Assembly (NCBI RefSeq): GCF_000744105.1
Contig: NZ_JQLH01000001.1
Span: 1,674,001-1,738,000, forward strand
Reading direction: 5' to 3'
DNA from: Maribacter forsetii DSM 18668
Lineage (GTDB): Bacteria > Bacteroidota > Bacteroidia > Flavobacteriales > Flavobacteriaceae
Length of the DNA: 64,000 nucleotides
The notes below the pieces were generated by a model that worked only from the letters and a program-made list of their open reading frames with translations, searched no databases and was not told the DNA's origin. Each line of letters starts with the position of its first letter. Position 1 is the stretch's first letter. This document shows, one piece after another, positions 32,105-40,117 of this stretch. A program made the translations under genes and the position numbers.

Positions 32105-33136
32105 ATGAAGAGAATGTCTTTTTTTAAAAAGTTCATGTTGTTTTTAAATTTGATTGCGGCGATCTGTTTGGTTTTGGCTTCCATAGTGCCATATACATCT
32201 ATAGCTAGTTTGGCATTTATTAGTTTAACAGTGCCTGCATTGGTTTTAATAAACATATTGTTTTTTCTATACTGGTTATTTGGTAAGAAGATATATATGT
32301 TATTATCTCTTTCCATTTTAGTTTTTGGATACTTCACACTTGGTTCTTTTATAGCTTTTAATGGTAAGTCAAAAACTATTGCTGATTCTGATACCATTTC
32401 TTTGTTAAGTTATAACGCATTGGGTTTTCATAGTAAATATCATGGTGATTGGGAGAATATCACTAGTCCAGAAGTTGTAGAATTTATTGAAGGTGAGAAT
32501 CCTGATATTATTTATTTTCAAGAATTCGAACCTCATTATCTTAAGGACCAGATGTTGAAAAATCACCCTTATAAAGCAAATAAGTTTCAGATAAAAGACG
32601 GGGAGTCAAGTAAAAATCTAGCGATATTTTCAAAGCTTAAGATTATTAATAATGGAGAGCTTGATTTTCCTAATACATTTAATGGTGGCGTTTATGCGGA
32701 TATCGTATTTAAGAAAGATACCATTCGCTTCTATAATCTGCATCTAGAATCTTTAAGTATAAGACCAAATTATTTTAAAAAAGAACGGTCAGATAAGCTG
32801 CTTGTTAGACTAAGGGATTCTTTTGATAAACAGGAACGACAATCTGATATTGTAAGAGAGCATATTAAAACTAGTCCTTATCCTGTTATTGTAGGTGGGG
32901 ATTTTAATAATACCCAATTTTCTAAAGTGTATTTTAATATTAAGAGTGATTTAAAGGATAGTTTTTTAGAATCTGGACACGGTTATGGAGAAACCATTAA
33001 ATTTTGGAAGTTCCCTTTTAGAATTGATATGATTTTGGGAGACCCTAGTTTTACATTCTTATCTCATAAGAACTACAAAATAGATATATCCGATCACGAA
33101 CCTATTATGGCAACTTTTAAGGTGTCCGAAGAATAA
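32105..33136 (+). CDS. Endonuclease/exonuclease/phosphatase family membrane protein
   Basis: About 343 residues from ATG 32105; the frame reaches an upstream TTG overlapping the rhomboid stop that I do not favour. Three N-terminal hydrophobic helices (about 8-90) precede a periplasmic or extracellular EEP domain with LLSYNALGFHS, FQEFEP, NLHLES, VGGDFNNTQF and the terminal SDHEPIMATF. These are the metal and catalytic residues of the DNase I-like fold. The substrate (nucleic acid, sphingolipid or phosphoinositide-like) cannot be told. Its last 20 bases overlap the convergent DUF6122-type gene. Confidence 0.9.
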   Translation: MKRMSFFKKFMLFLNLIAAICLVLASIVPYTSIASLAFISLTVPALVLINILFFLYWLFGKKIYMLLSLSILVFGYFTLGSFIAFNGKSKTIADSDTISLLSYNALGFHSKYHGDWENITSPEVVEFIEGENPDIIYFQEFEPHYLKDQMLKNHPYKANKFQIKDGESSKNLAIFSKLKIINNGELDFPNTFNGGVYADIVFKKDTIRFYNLHLESLSIRPNYFKKERSDKLLVRLRDSFDKQERQSDIVREHIKTSPYPVIVGGDFNNTQFSKVYFNIKSDLKDSFLESGHGYGETIKFWKFPFRIDMILGDPSFTFLSHKNYKIDISDHEPIMATFKVSEE

Positions 33137-33437
33137 AAAGGCAGTCTACTATATCTGCCAATATATGCAATAGCAATGCTAAGCCAAAAATTCTGGTTTT
33201 CTTAAATATGAACATTACGGTATATAGACCAATTGCCCAATAACTATGAAGCGGATGAAAATTGATACTGCACCGGTTTGGGTCAAATAATGGTGTTGCT
33301 AACAAATGATCTAGGTCAATTACAATTGCAGATAAAAGTATTACTGCAGACCAAAGCATATTTTCCCTATAGAAATAGATAGCAATTACAATGGGTACAA
33401 TAAAATGTATTCCATAGTGCGCTATGAACCTAATCAT
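33117..33437 (-). CDS. Small membrane protein, DUF6122-like
   Basis: 106 residues with three or four helices and conserved histidine/aspartate positions (MIRFIAHYGIHF, VIDLDHLLATPLFDP, FHPLHSYW, LLHILADIVD) that resemble the metal-dependent YdjM/DUF6122 membrane hydrolase-like group. Assignment to DUF6122 is by recall of those motifs. It is last in the parA-to-wbqC minus-strand run and overlaps the wbqC-like start by 8 bases and the convergent EEP gene by 20. Confidence 0.78.
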   Translation of the reverse strand: MIRFIAHYGIHFIVPIVIAIYFYRENMLWSAVILLSAIVIDLDHLLATPLFDPNRCSINFHPLHSYWAIGLYTVMFIFKKTRIFGLALLLHILADIVDCLFILRTP

Positions 33438-34059
33438 TTGAGGTAGCTATAAACTCGTGTTTTAAATATTCTATACTATTTGGACCTAGGTTAAATAAAA
33501 GATCCAAAATGCTTAGATTGGGCGTAAAACCATGTCTGTCACCAAATACTTGTGTATAGGCTTCGATATTTAGTTGAGGCTTGAATTTTGCGCTTATCAA
33601 AAATCTATAATCTTCCTTATCTTCTGGTTTGGTCTCAAAAGTAGTTGTTTTAGCCGTCGGCATTTCTAATTGAAGACATTCAAATATGGTTTCTACCGTT
33701 TTTAAATTATAGTCAAGTAGGCTTTCGTAAGGTCTATCGTATAACGGTTTAATATCATCTTCATAAAACTCAAAGAAAGGTGATGTTCTATAGGCGGTCT
33801 CTAATGTTCGCCAATGTTGTCTCTGCCAAGGATAGGAATTATCAATTTTAACATCCTTATACTTCTGTCTACCATTAGCTCTGCCTACATGAATAATAGG
33901 AATACTAAGTATGTGTTTGCCTCTGTCATTAGAAATATATGTTCTATTTCTGAATGTCTGTTTTTGGTAATTATCATTCACCTCCCAACAAACTGGGTGG
34001 TGCATGATATAACTAAATGTTAGTATGTTAGGGAAATATGAGGGATGAATTAATTTCAC
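33430..34059 (-). CDS. WbqC-family protein
   Basis: 209 residues with the WbqC-like signature (IHPSYFPNILTF at the start, then CWEVNDNYQKQTFRNRTYIS, KYKDVKIDNSYPWQRQHWRTLETAYRTSPFFEFYEDDI). The family is found in polysaccharide loci and more widely; its chemistry is not established. The start is GTG 34059, chosen because GTGA overlaps the lepB stop and the conserved N-terminal pattern begins there. It follows lepB and precedes the DUF6122-like gene. Confidence 0.88.
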   Translation of the reverse strand: MKLIHPSYFPNILTFSYIMHHPVCWEVNDNYQKQTFRNRTYISNDRGKHILSIPIIHVGRANGRQKYKDVKIDNSYPWQRQHWRTLETAYRTSPFFEFYEDDIKPLYDRPYESLLDYNLKTVETIFECLQLEMPTAKTTTFETKPEDKEDYRFLISAKFKPQLNIEAYTQVFGDRHGFTPNLSILDLLFNLGPNSIEYLKHEFIATSND

Positions 34060-35756
34060 TTTTTATCCTTTTTACGTTTCCAGAACCAATTTCCTACGAA
34101 ATAAGCTACTAGTAATATTAAGAAATATTTGAAATAAGATTGTGGTTCTCCGTCACCATTTACCGTTGTGAATATACGATCCCATCGTGGTCTCCAATTG
34201 CTAATACCCTCGGTAAAATTATCGAAACTCATCCATATGAAAATAGGAGTACCAACTATATGGTTTTCAGGAACATAACCCCAAGCTCTACTGTCTTCTG
34301 AGTGGTCTCTATTGTCACCCATCATCCAAAAATAATCTTGTTTAAAAGTGTAGCTGGTTACTGGGTTGCCGTTAATGCTAATTTGATTTCCAGATACAGA
34401 AATCTCGTTCTTCTCGTATTCTTTTATAATTTTCTTGTATAACGGAAGTACTTTTAAATTCAAATCTATCGTTGCTCCTTTTTGAGGGATGTAGATAGGT
34501 CCCATTTGGCTGTAATTCCAAGGGTAATCCGGACTTTGAGGAAATAAGTTAATGCCTCTTCTCCCTTTTTCGACTACTTTTTGTACTACAGAATCAATTT
34601 TAGGATTGTTTCTGAGAGATGCAACCATATCTGCAGTTAAAGGAACCGTACGTTGGCGATCGGTAATTTCTTTTAATGCGAATCCATATTTGGATATAAT
34701 ATTTGATGGTATACCTGATGCTTTTGTATATAACTCCAGTTGACCATTGTCTGCTTGGTTGTAACCTAATAAATAAGGGTTAAGGGCATTTGCTTGATTT
34801 TGATTTAACTGCCCAGATAAATATTTTCTAGTGAAATCAGTTACACCTAAATCGTCAAGTGTTTTAGAAGATACTCCCTTAGAGCTGTAAATGTTATAAT
34901 CAAACTGTGGTTTGGCGCTTTTAGGTAATTCTAATTGCTTTCCGTTGATAAAAACATAACCATCACGTACTTCTAGAGAATCGCCAGGTACACCAACGCA
35001 ACGTTTAACGTAGTTAGATTTTTTATCTATTGGTTTGTCAACGCCTTTTTCTTTTTTGAAAAATACACGAACGGTATCTGCGGGCCAGCTAAATACAACA
35101 ATATCATTTCTTTCTACTTTTGTAAATCCAGGTAGTCTAAAATAGGGTAGTTGTGGTTTCTTTAAATAAGACGGAATGCCCAGCCCTGGTAATGTATCAT
35201 GAACCATTGGCGCAGCAACGGTCGTCATAGGTGTTCTTGCGCCGTAGTGAAATTTGCTTACAAAAAGAAAGTCTCCTACTCTTAAAGTACGTTCTAGAGA
35301 ACCTGTAGGTATTACATAAGGTTGAATAAAATAAGTGTGTACCAAAGTAGCAGCAACTACTGCGAATAAAATGGAGCTAACCCATTCACCTGCAGCTGTT
35401 GTTGGGTGTAACGATCTGTCCTCAATATATTTTACATCGAGAGAATAGTTTACGTAGTAAATATAAAAACCAAGTGTCAATACCACGATCCAAGTTTCTA
35501 ACTTGCTATTTCTTCCGAAGCTTCTTATGGTTTCTACCCATATTACGGGGAACATCAAAAGGTTGATTATAGGGATGAATAATAAAATCACCCACCATTT
35601 TGGTCTATTGATTATTTGCATTAAAACTATGGCATTATAAACAGGTATTGCTGCTTCCCAAGCTTTTCTGCCTGCTTTAACGTATAGTTTCCAAGTACCT
35701 AAGAAATGTATTACTTGTACAATGAGAATAAAAATAATCCATTGGGTGCCGTTCAT
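34056..35756 (-). CDS. lepB: Signal peptidase I
   Basis: Membrane serine protease that removes Sec signal peptides. At 566 residues it is far longer than Escherichia coli LepB (324). Residues about 1-105 hold four hydrophobic helices (a DUF5684-like N-terminal region), then the catalytic part: S153 in IPTGSLERTL, K251 in NYVKRCVGVPGDSLEV, and box E MMGDNRDHSEDSRAWG near 480-495. The sequence between K251 and box E contains an insert of roughly 200 residues with TDRQRTVPL and QSPDYPWNYSQMGPIYIP. Long LepB forms are usual in this phylum. It sits between dapB and wbqC. Confidence 0.94.
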   Translation of the reverse strand: MNGTQWIIFILIVQVIHFLGTWKLYVKAGRKAWEAAIPVYNAIVLMQIINRPKWWVILLFIPIINLLMFPVIWVETIRSFGRNSKLETWIVVLTLGFYIYYVNYSLDVKYIEDRSLHPTTAAGEWVSSILFAVVAATLVHTYFIQPYVIPTGSLERTLRVGDFLFVSKFHYGARTPMTTVAAPMVHDTLPGLGIPSYLKKPQLPYFRLPGFTKVERNDIVVFSWPADTVRVFFKKEKGVDKPIDKKSNYVKRCVGVPGDSLEVRDGYVFINGKQLELPKSAKPQFDYNIYSSKGVSSKTLDDLGVTDFTRKYLSGQLNQNQANALNPYLLGYNQADNGQLELYTKASGIPSNIISKYGFALKEITDRQRTVPLTADMVASLRNNPKIDSVVQKVVEKGRRGINLFPQSPDYPWNYSQMGPIYIPQKGATIDLNLKVLPLYKKIIKEYEKNEISVSGNQISINGNPVTSYTFKQDYFWMMGDNRDHSEDSRAWGYVPENHIVGTPIFIWMSFDNFTEGISNWRPRWDRIFTTVNGDGEPQSYFKYFLILLVAYFVGNWFWKRKKDKK

Positions 35757-35850
35757 CGTCTTTGTTTTTTATTGAAATAGAATGAATTTTTAGATGTATT
35801 GGTTAACATCGATAATCCATCAGTCTTATAGATTGATTTTTGTTACGTTT

Positions 35851-36552
35851 TTAACCTAGGTTTAACACATCTCGCATTGAAAAAACACCTGTTTTTCCGA
35901 TGATCCATTCCGCAGCTGTAACGGCTCCTAAGGCGAAACCTTCTCTGTTATGGGCAGTATGTTTTATTTCAATACTATCTACAACACAGTTATATGCAAC
36001 GGTGTGTGTACCTGGTACTTTGCCAATTCGTTTAGATGTGATTTTAAGGCTCTCGTCAGCTGTGCTATCTAATTTCCATTGGGCGTAATTAGAATTAGCA
36101 ATGACACCTTCTGCTAAGGTTATTGCTGTACCGCTTGGGGCATCTAATTTTTGAGTATGATGTATTTCTTCTAATTCTACTTTATATTCTGGAAGATTTT
36201 GCATCATTTTTGCCAAGTAATTATTTAGCTCGAAAAAAATGTTTACTCCTAAACTAAAATTAGAAGCGTAAATAAAAGCACCTTTCTTTTCTTTACATAA
36301 AGAAATTGCTTCATCATACTTATCTAACCAACCGGTTGTTCCTGAGATTACGGGAATATTGTTATTCAAGCATTTGGTAATATTGCCGAAAGCTGCTTCA
36401 GGCATACTAAAATCAATAGCAACATCCATTTTGCTGAAATCAATATTCTCAGAATTTTCGTCAATTTTGGCAATAATCTCATGACCACGTTTTAGAGCGA
36501 TTTGCTCTATCATCTGACCCATTTTTCCGTATCCGAAAAGTGCAATTCTCAT
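35851..36552 (-). CDS. dapB: 4-hydroxy-tetrahydrodipicolinate reductase
   Basis: NAD(P)H-dependent reductase of lysine and meso-diaminopimelate synthesis. 233 residues with the Rossmann start IALFGYGKMGQMIEQIA, AIDFSMPEAAFGN, SGTTGW, and the substrate-binding ELEEIHHTQKLDAPSGTA. Somewhat shorter than the 270-residue enterobacterial enzyme, as in other Bacteroidota. Start ATG 36552, 2 bp after the DUF5683 gene stop. Confidence 0.95.
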   Translation of the reverse strand: MRIALFGYGKMGQMIEQIALKRGHEIIAKIDENSENIDFSKMDVAIDFSMPEAAFGNITKCLNNNIPVISGTTGWLDKYDEAISLCKEKKGAFIYASNFSLGVNIFFELNNYLAKMMQNLPEYKVELEEIHHTQKLDAPSGTAITLAEGVIANSNYAQWKLDSTADESLKITSKRIGKVPGTHTVAYNCVVDSIEIKHTAHNREGFALGAVTAAEWIIGKTGVFSMRDVLNLG

Positions 36553-36554
36553 TC

Positions 36555-37196
36555 TTAAAATTTAATAGTTAATGCCATACCGTAATTTGGACTATTGGTT
36601 ACCTGATTGTAATCAAAATAGGGCTCAAAGTCTAAACTAAGATCGTCGTCTATATTGAATTGTTTTAAATGGGCGTCTACATTAGCATCTACTATATTTA
36701 AGGCATATAAAGCTATAGTCGCTACTAGCCAAAGATCGCGATCACTTTGAAAACGCTCTTGTTGAGATTCAAGATCGTCATCACCAAACAATGGTAAAGT
36801 ACCTTCGCCATTAAATTCATCATCTGTAAACCCGGCTTGTCTTCTTATAAAAGCGGTTCTAAATCTTTGATATTGATTATTGTTCCATGCATACATATAA
36901 GCACTACCACCAATAGCACCCCACACAATGGGTGCTTTCCAGTACCGCTTATTATAAATTTGACCCAATCCTGGTATAACGGCAGAGTAAAATGCTGCTT
37001 TACTTGGTGCTAACGGATTGAATTCCTTTTTTGCTTTTTTAAAAGAAACGGAATCTTTGATAACTACTCCCATATCAGCCAAATCTGCTTGTACGCTGTC
37101 TATTTCAGTTTTAGGAATAGAATCTTGCTCCTCTTGAGAATAGGAGAAATTAATGAATAATAATAAAGTACTAAATAATAAAAGATAGTTACGCAC
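36555..37196 (-). CDS. DUF5683-type exported protein
   Basis: 213 residues. GTG 37196 is the likely start because the signal peptide (RNYLLLFSTLLLFINFSYSQ) begins immediately after it and there is no alternative ATG; it overlaps parB by 8 bases. The conserved core KAAFYSAVIPGLGQIYNKRYWKAP and YMYAWNNNQYQRFR marks the DUF5683 family, and the C-terminus looks like membrane-proximal beta strands. Function unknown. Its place between parB and dapB is common in Flavobacteriaceae. Confidence 0.85.
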   Translation of the reverse strand: MRNYLLLFSTLLLFINFSYSQEEQDSIPKTEIDSVQADLADMGVVIKDSVSFKKAKKEFNPLAPSKAAFYSAVIPGLGQIYNKRYWKAPIVWGAIGGSAYMYAWNNNQYQRFRTAFIRRQAGFTDDEFNGEGTLPLFGDDDLESQQERFQSDRDLWLVATIALYALNIVDANVDAHLKQFNIDDDLSLDFEPYFDYNQVTNSPNYGMALTIKF

Positions 37197-38097
37197 CTGT
37201 TATCAATTTTTTGATACGGTCAAATTCCTCTTGAGACTTAAATGGTATGGTTATTTTTCCTCTTGCATTATCAGCAGATTTAATATCTACCTTTACCGAT
37301 AAGGCATCGGTTAGTTCCTTTATCCCTTTACGTACAAAAACAGAAGCTTCTTTTTTTACTGTCTTAACTACGTCGTCAGTTGGTACATCATCTGCATGAT
37401 AGGCTTTTACAGCACTTTCAGTATCTCTAACAGAAAGGTTGTCAAATATAATCTTTTCGTAAAGCGAAATTTGATCTTGCTTTTTGTCAATATTAACCAA
37501 AGCTCTTCCGTGGCCCATAGTTAAAAAACCATCGCGCATACCCGTTTGTATAATTGGATCTAACTTTAATAGACGTAAGTAATTGGCAATAGTTGATCTT
37601 TTTTTTCCAACACGTTCACTGAGCCTCTCTTGAGTAAGGTTGATTTCATCAATAAGACGTTGGTAAGAGAGTGCTATTTCAATGGGGTCTAAATCTTGTC
37701 GTTGAATATTCTCAACCAAAGCCATCTCTAAAGACTCTTGGTCATTAGCGATACGTATGTAAGCTGGTATAGTTTCTAATCCTAAAAGTTTAGAAGCACG
37801 ATATCTTCTTTCTCCAGATACCAGTTGGTATTCGTTAAAGCCTAGTTTTCTAACAGTAATTGGCTGAATAACACCCAATTCTTTTATAGAAGCTGCTAAT
37901 TCTTTTATAGATTCATCATTGAAATTAGAACGTGGTTGAAATGGGTTTACTTCAATGTGATCTAAATCTAACTCTATTATATTACCAACAACTTTATCTG
38001 CATTCTTATCTGATGCCGTGTTTATATCATTCTCCGGGTCTTTCAAAAGAGCTGAAAGTCCTCTACCAAGAGCTTGTTTCTTTGTCGCTTTTGCCAT
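37189..38097 (-). CDS. parB: Chromosome partitioning protein ParB
   Basis: CTP-dependent DNA clamp that loads at parS and organises the origin region. 302 residues: N-terminal KKQALGRGLSALL, the nucleotide-binding fold with NPFQPRSNFNDE and SGERRYRASKLLG, the HTH region ERLSERVGKKRSTIANYLRLLKL and a C-terminal dimer domain. It follows parA by 2 bp. I saw no parS-like GTTTCACGTGAAAC palindrome in the window by eye, so the site is probably elsewhere. Confidence 0.96.
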   Translation of the reverse strand: MAKATKKQALGRGLSALLKDPENDINTASDKNADKVVGNIIELDLDHIEVNPFQPRSNFNDESIKELAASIKELGVIQPITVRKLGFNEYQLVSGERRYRASKLLGLETIPAYIRIANDQESLEMALVENIQRQDLDPIEIALSYQRLIDEINLTQERLSERVGKKRSTIANYLRLLKLDPIIQTGMRDGFLTMGHGRALVNIDKKQDQISLYEKIIFDNLSVRDTESAVKAYHADDVPTDDVVKTVKKEASVFVRKGIKELTDALSVKVDIKSADNARGKITIPFKSQEEFDRIKKLITGA

Positions 38098-38099
38098 AC

Positions 38100-38873
38100 T
38101 TAAACCGTCTGCTTATTTTTTTTGACTATCTCGTTAGCCATGTTCAAATAGTTTGTTGCTCCTTTACTGGCAGCATCATATTTGATTATACTTTCTCCGT
38201 AACTAGGAGCTTCACTTAACCTAACATTACGCTGAATTACAGTTTCGAAAACCATGTCTCCGAAGTGCTTTCTTACTTCATCTACTACCTGGTTAGATAA
38301 ACGTAATCTAGAATCGTACATCGTCAACAACATACCTTCGATATCTAATTCGGCATTATGTAATTTTTGAACACTTTTAATGGTGTTCAATAATTTGCCT
38401 AATCCTTCTAATGCAAAATACTCGCATTGAATAGGAATTATTACTGAATCTGCTGCAGTTAATGCATTCAATGTCAGTAGTCCTAATGAAGGAGCACAAT
38501 CAATTAGGATATAATCGTAATCGTTCTTAAGGTCTAAAATAGCCTTTTTCATCATGTATTCACGCTCATCCTTGTCTACCAATTCGATTTCGATGGCAAC
38601 AAGGTCAATGTGTGCAGGGATAAGGTCTACATTGGGTGATGTGGTGGGGATGATAGCCTCCTTGGCGGTTTTCGTATGTTCCAAAAGTTGGTACGTACCT
38701 AATTCAACACCATCGACATCTATACCTAACCCAGAAGTTGCGTTTGCTTGGGGGTCAGCATCGATTAATAAAACCTTTTTTTCCAATACACCTAGAGAGG
38801 CAGCTAAGTTAACTGTGGTAGTAGTTTTACCTACGCCTCCTTTTTGATTGGCTATAGCAATAATCTTGCCCAT
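38100..38873 (-). CDS. parA: Chromosome partitioning ATPase ParA (Soj)
   Basis: Deviant Walker A ATPase that drives ParB-parS segregation. About 257 residues from ATG 38873 (MGKIIAIANQKGGVGKTTTTVNLA); a TTG two codons upstream is also in frame. Walker A is KGGVGKTT, followed by LLIDADPQANATSGLG and DYILIDCAPSLGLLTLNAL. It begins a long minus-strand run: parA, parB, DUF5683, dapB, lepB, wbqC, DUF6122-like. Confidence 0.96.
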   Translation of the reverse strand: MGKIIAIANQKGGVGKTTTTVNLAASLGVLEKKVLLIDADPQANATSGLGIDVDGVELGTYQLLEHTKTAKEAIIPTTSPNVDLIPAHIDLVAIEIELVDKDEREYMMKKAILDLKNDYDYILIDCAPSLGLLTLNALTAADSVIIPIQCEYFALEGLGKLLNTIKSVQKLHNAELDIEGMLLTMYDSRLRLSNQVVDEVRKHFGDMVFETVIQRNVRLSEAPSYGESIIKYDAASKGATNYLNMANEIVKKNKQTV

Positions 38874-39063
38874 GTTCAAAGTAAGTTAGGTGGTAAAAAT
38901 ACAATTATTTATGGGGCTAATGAAAGCTTTTTGTTAACACTAAGTGAATTAGCGCTTACTTTTCTTTAATAAAGCGTTAAACTTTTAATTATGAAATGGT
39001 TAACGCCGTGTTTGTTACTTAGTATATTAAAAGGCAAAAACTTATTAAAAAGGATATGAAAAA

Positions 39064-39396
39064 TTATTTATTATCCTTGAGTTTTAAACTGTCCTCGTAT
39101 TCAATAAGATATATTTCTTCGTTCTTTTTCTTTAGGTAATATTCTTCTCGAGCAAAGCGTTCAAGTTCATCTTCGTCAGATAATTTTTCGATAATTTTTT
39201 TATCTCTGGCTATTTCTTCTTTTAAAAAATCTTGGGTTTTTTCTAATTTTTTGATTTCTTTTCTTAATTCTAGATGAATTAAGAGTGAATTGGTATCAAA
39301 AAAAAGCATCCAAACAACAAAAACGGATAGGACCAATACATACATATTGGTCATGATCTTAAACCATTTTTTTTGTTTTAAATCCTTAAAAGCCAT
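39064..39396 (-). CDS. FtsB/DivIC-type septum formation protein
   Basis: 110 residues: a short basic cytoplasmic start (MAFKDLKQKKWFKI), one membrane helix (about 15-34), a coiled coil (about 40-85, HLELRKEIKKLEKTQDFLKEEIARDK) and the FtsB-like end LERFAREEYYLKKKNEEIYLIE. This bitopic layout matches the divisome partner of FtsL. Its ATG overlaps the udk stop. The 190-bp stretch between it and parA shows no gene or clear signal. Confidence 0.88.
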   Translation of the reverse strand: MAFKDLKQKKWFKIMTNMYVLVLSVFVVWMLFFDTNSLLIHLELRKEIKKLEKTQDFLKEEIARDKKIIEKLSDEDELERFAREEYYLKKKNEEIYLIEYEDSLKLKDNK

Positions 39397-40010
39397 TACT
39401 CTTGCATGATTTTTTCGTTGATAATACTCTTAACTATTTCAACGGCAACCGTGTTGTATTTATTATTCGGAATAATAATATCTGCATACTCTTTTGTAGG
39501 TTCAATGAACTGTTCGTGCATTGGCTTAATTACGGCTTGGTATTTTTCTATAGTTTCATCCAAATCCCAACCTCTTTCGTTAACATCTCGCTTTAATCTT
39601 CTGATCAGTCTTTCATCCGTATCTGCGTGCACGAATATTTTAATATCAAACATTTTACGAATGGCAGAATTGGTCATAATCAATATACCTTCAACGATAA
39701 TAACCTTTGTTGGGTGTGTTAAAACTGTTTTTGCAGTTCGGTTACATTCTAAAAAGGAATATACAGGCTGTTCGATTGATTCTCCATTTTTTAAAGCAAT
39801 CAAATGTTGCTCCAATAATACGAAATCTATAGAGCTTGGGTGGTCAAAGTTAGTTTTGCGTCGCTCTTCAAGAGATAAATGAGATAGGTCGTTATAGTAA
39901 GAATCTTGTGATATTACCCCAACTTCTTGATTTGGTAATTCATTTATTATTTGATTTACTACTGTGGTTTTTCCACAACCTGTTCCACCGGCAATACCTA
40001 TAATCAGCAT
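39396..40010 (-). CDS. udk: Uridine kinase
   Basis: Phosphorylates uridine and cytidine in pyrimidine salvage. About 204 residues from ATG 40010 (MLIIGIAGGTGCGKTTVV), with the P-loop at GGTGCGKT, SQDSYYNDL, NFDHPSSIDF, and DTDERLIRRLKRDVNERG. A second in-frame ATG at 40037 overlaps the -7 promoter element (40027-40034) and is unlikely. It is followed, with a one-base overlap, by the ftsB-like gene, a frequent pair in this phylum. Confidence 0.95.
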   Translation of the reverse strand: MLIIGIAGGTGCGKTTVVNQIINELPNQEVGVISQDSYYNDLSHLSLEERRKTNFDHPSSIDFVLLEQHLIALKNGESIEQPVYSFLECNRTAKTVLTHPTKVIIVEGILIMTNSAIRKMFDIKIFVHADTDERLIRRLKRDVNERGWDLDETIEKYQAVIKPMHEQFIEPTKEYADIIIPNNKYNTVAVEIVKSIINEKIMQE

Positions 40011-40026
40011 ACATTGTAATTTAATG

Positions 40027-40034
40027 CAAAAGTA
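40027..40034 (-). promoter_or_regulatory. -7 promoter element for udk
   Basis: Minus-strand TACTTTTG fits TAnnTTTG and lies 16 nt before ATG 40010. It rules against the upstream ATG 40037. The -33 box is not clear. Confidence 0.42.
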
Positions 40035-40105
40035 CATATTTGAATTTCAAAAATGCATACTCTCAAATATCAACTTTTAATAACATAGCTTGAAATGTTA
40101 AGCCG

Positions 40106-40113
40106 TATTTTTG
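40106..40113 (+). promoter_or_regulatory. -7 promoter element abutting the MFS exporter start
   Basis: TATTTTTG ends four nucleotides before ATG 40118. A TTG lies 13 bp upstream of it, closer than usual. A leaderless transcript is plausible. Confidence 0.4.
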
Positions 40114-40117
40114 TATA

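Noticed and set aside
37189..39063. A parS site near parAB
   Set aside because: I looked for GTTTCACGTGAAAC-like palindromes and saw none; only a motif search of the whole genome would settle its place.
39406..39882. A 158-codon plus-strand frame opposite udk
   Set aside because: It mirrors the udk coding sequence, which has unmistakable kinase motifs; the antisense product shows no family pattern.
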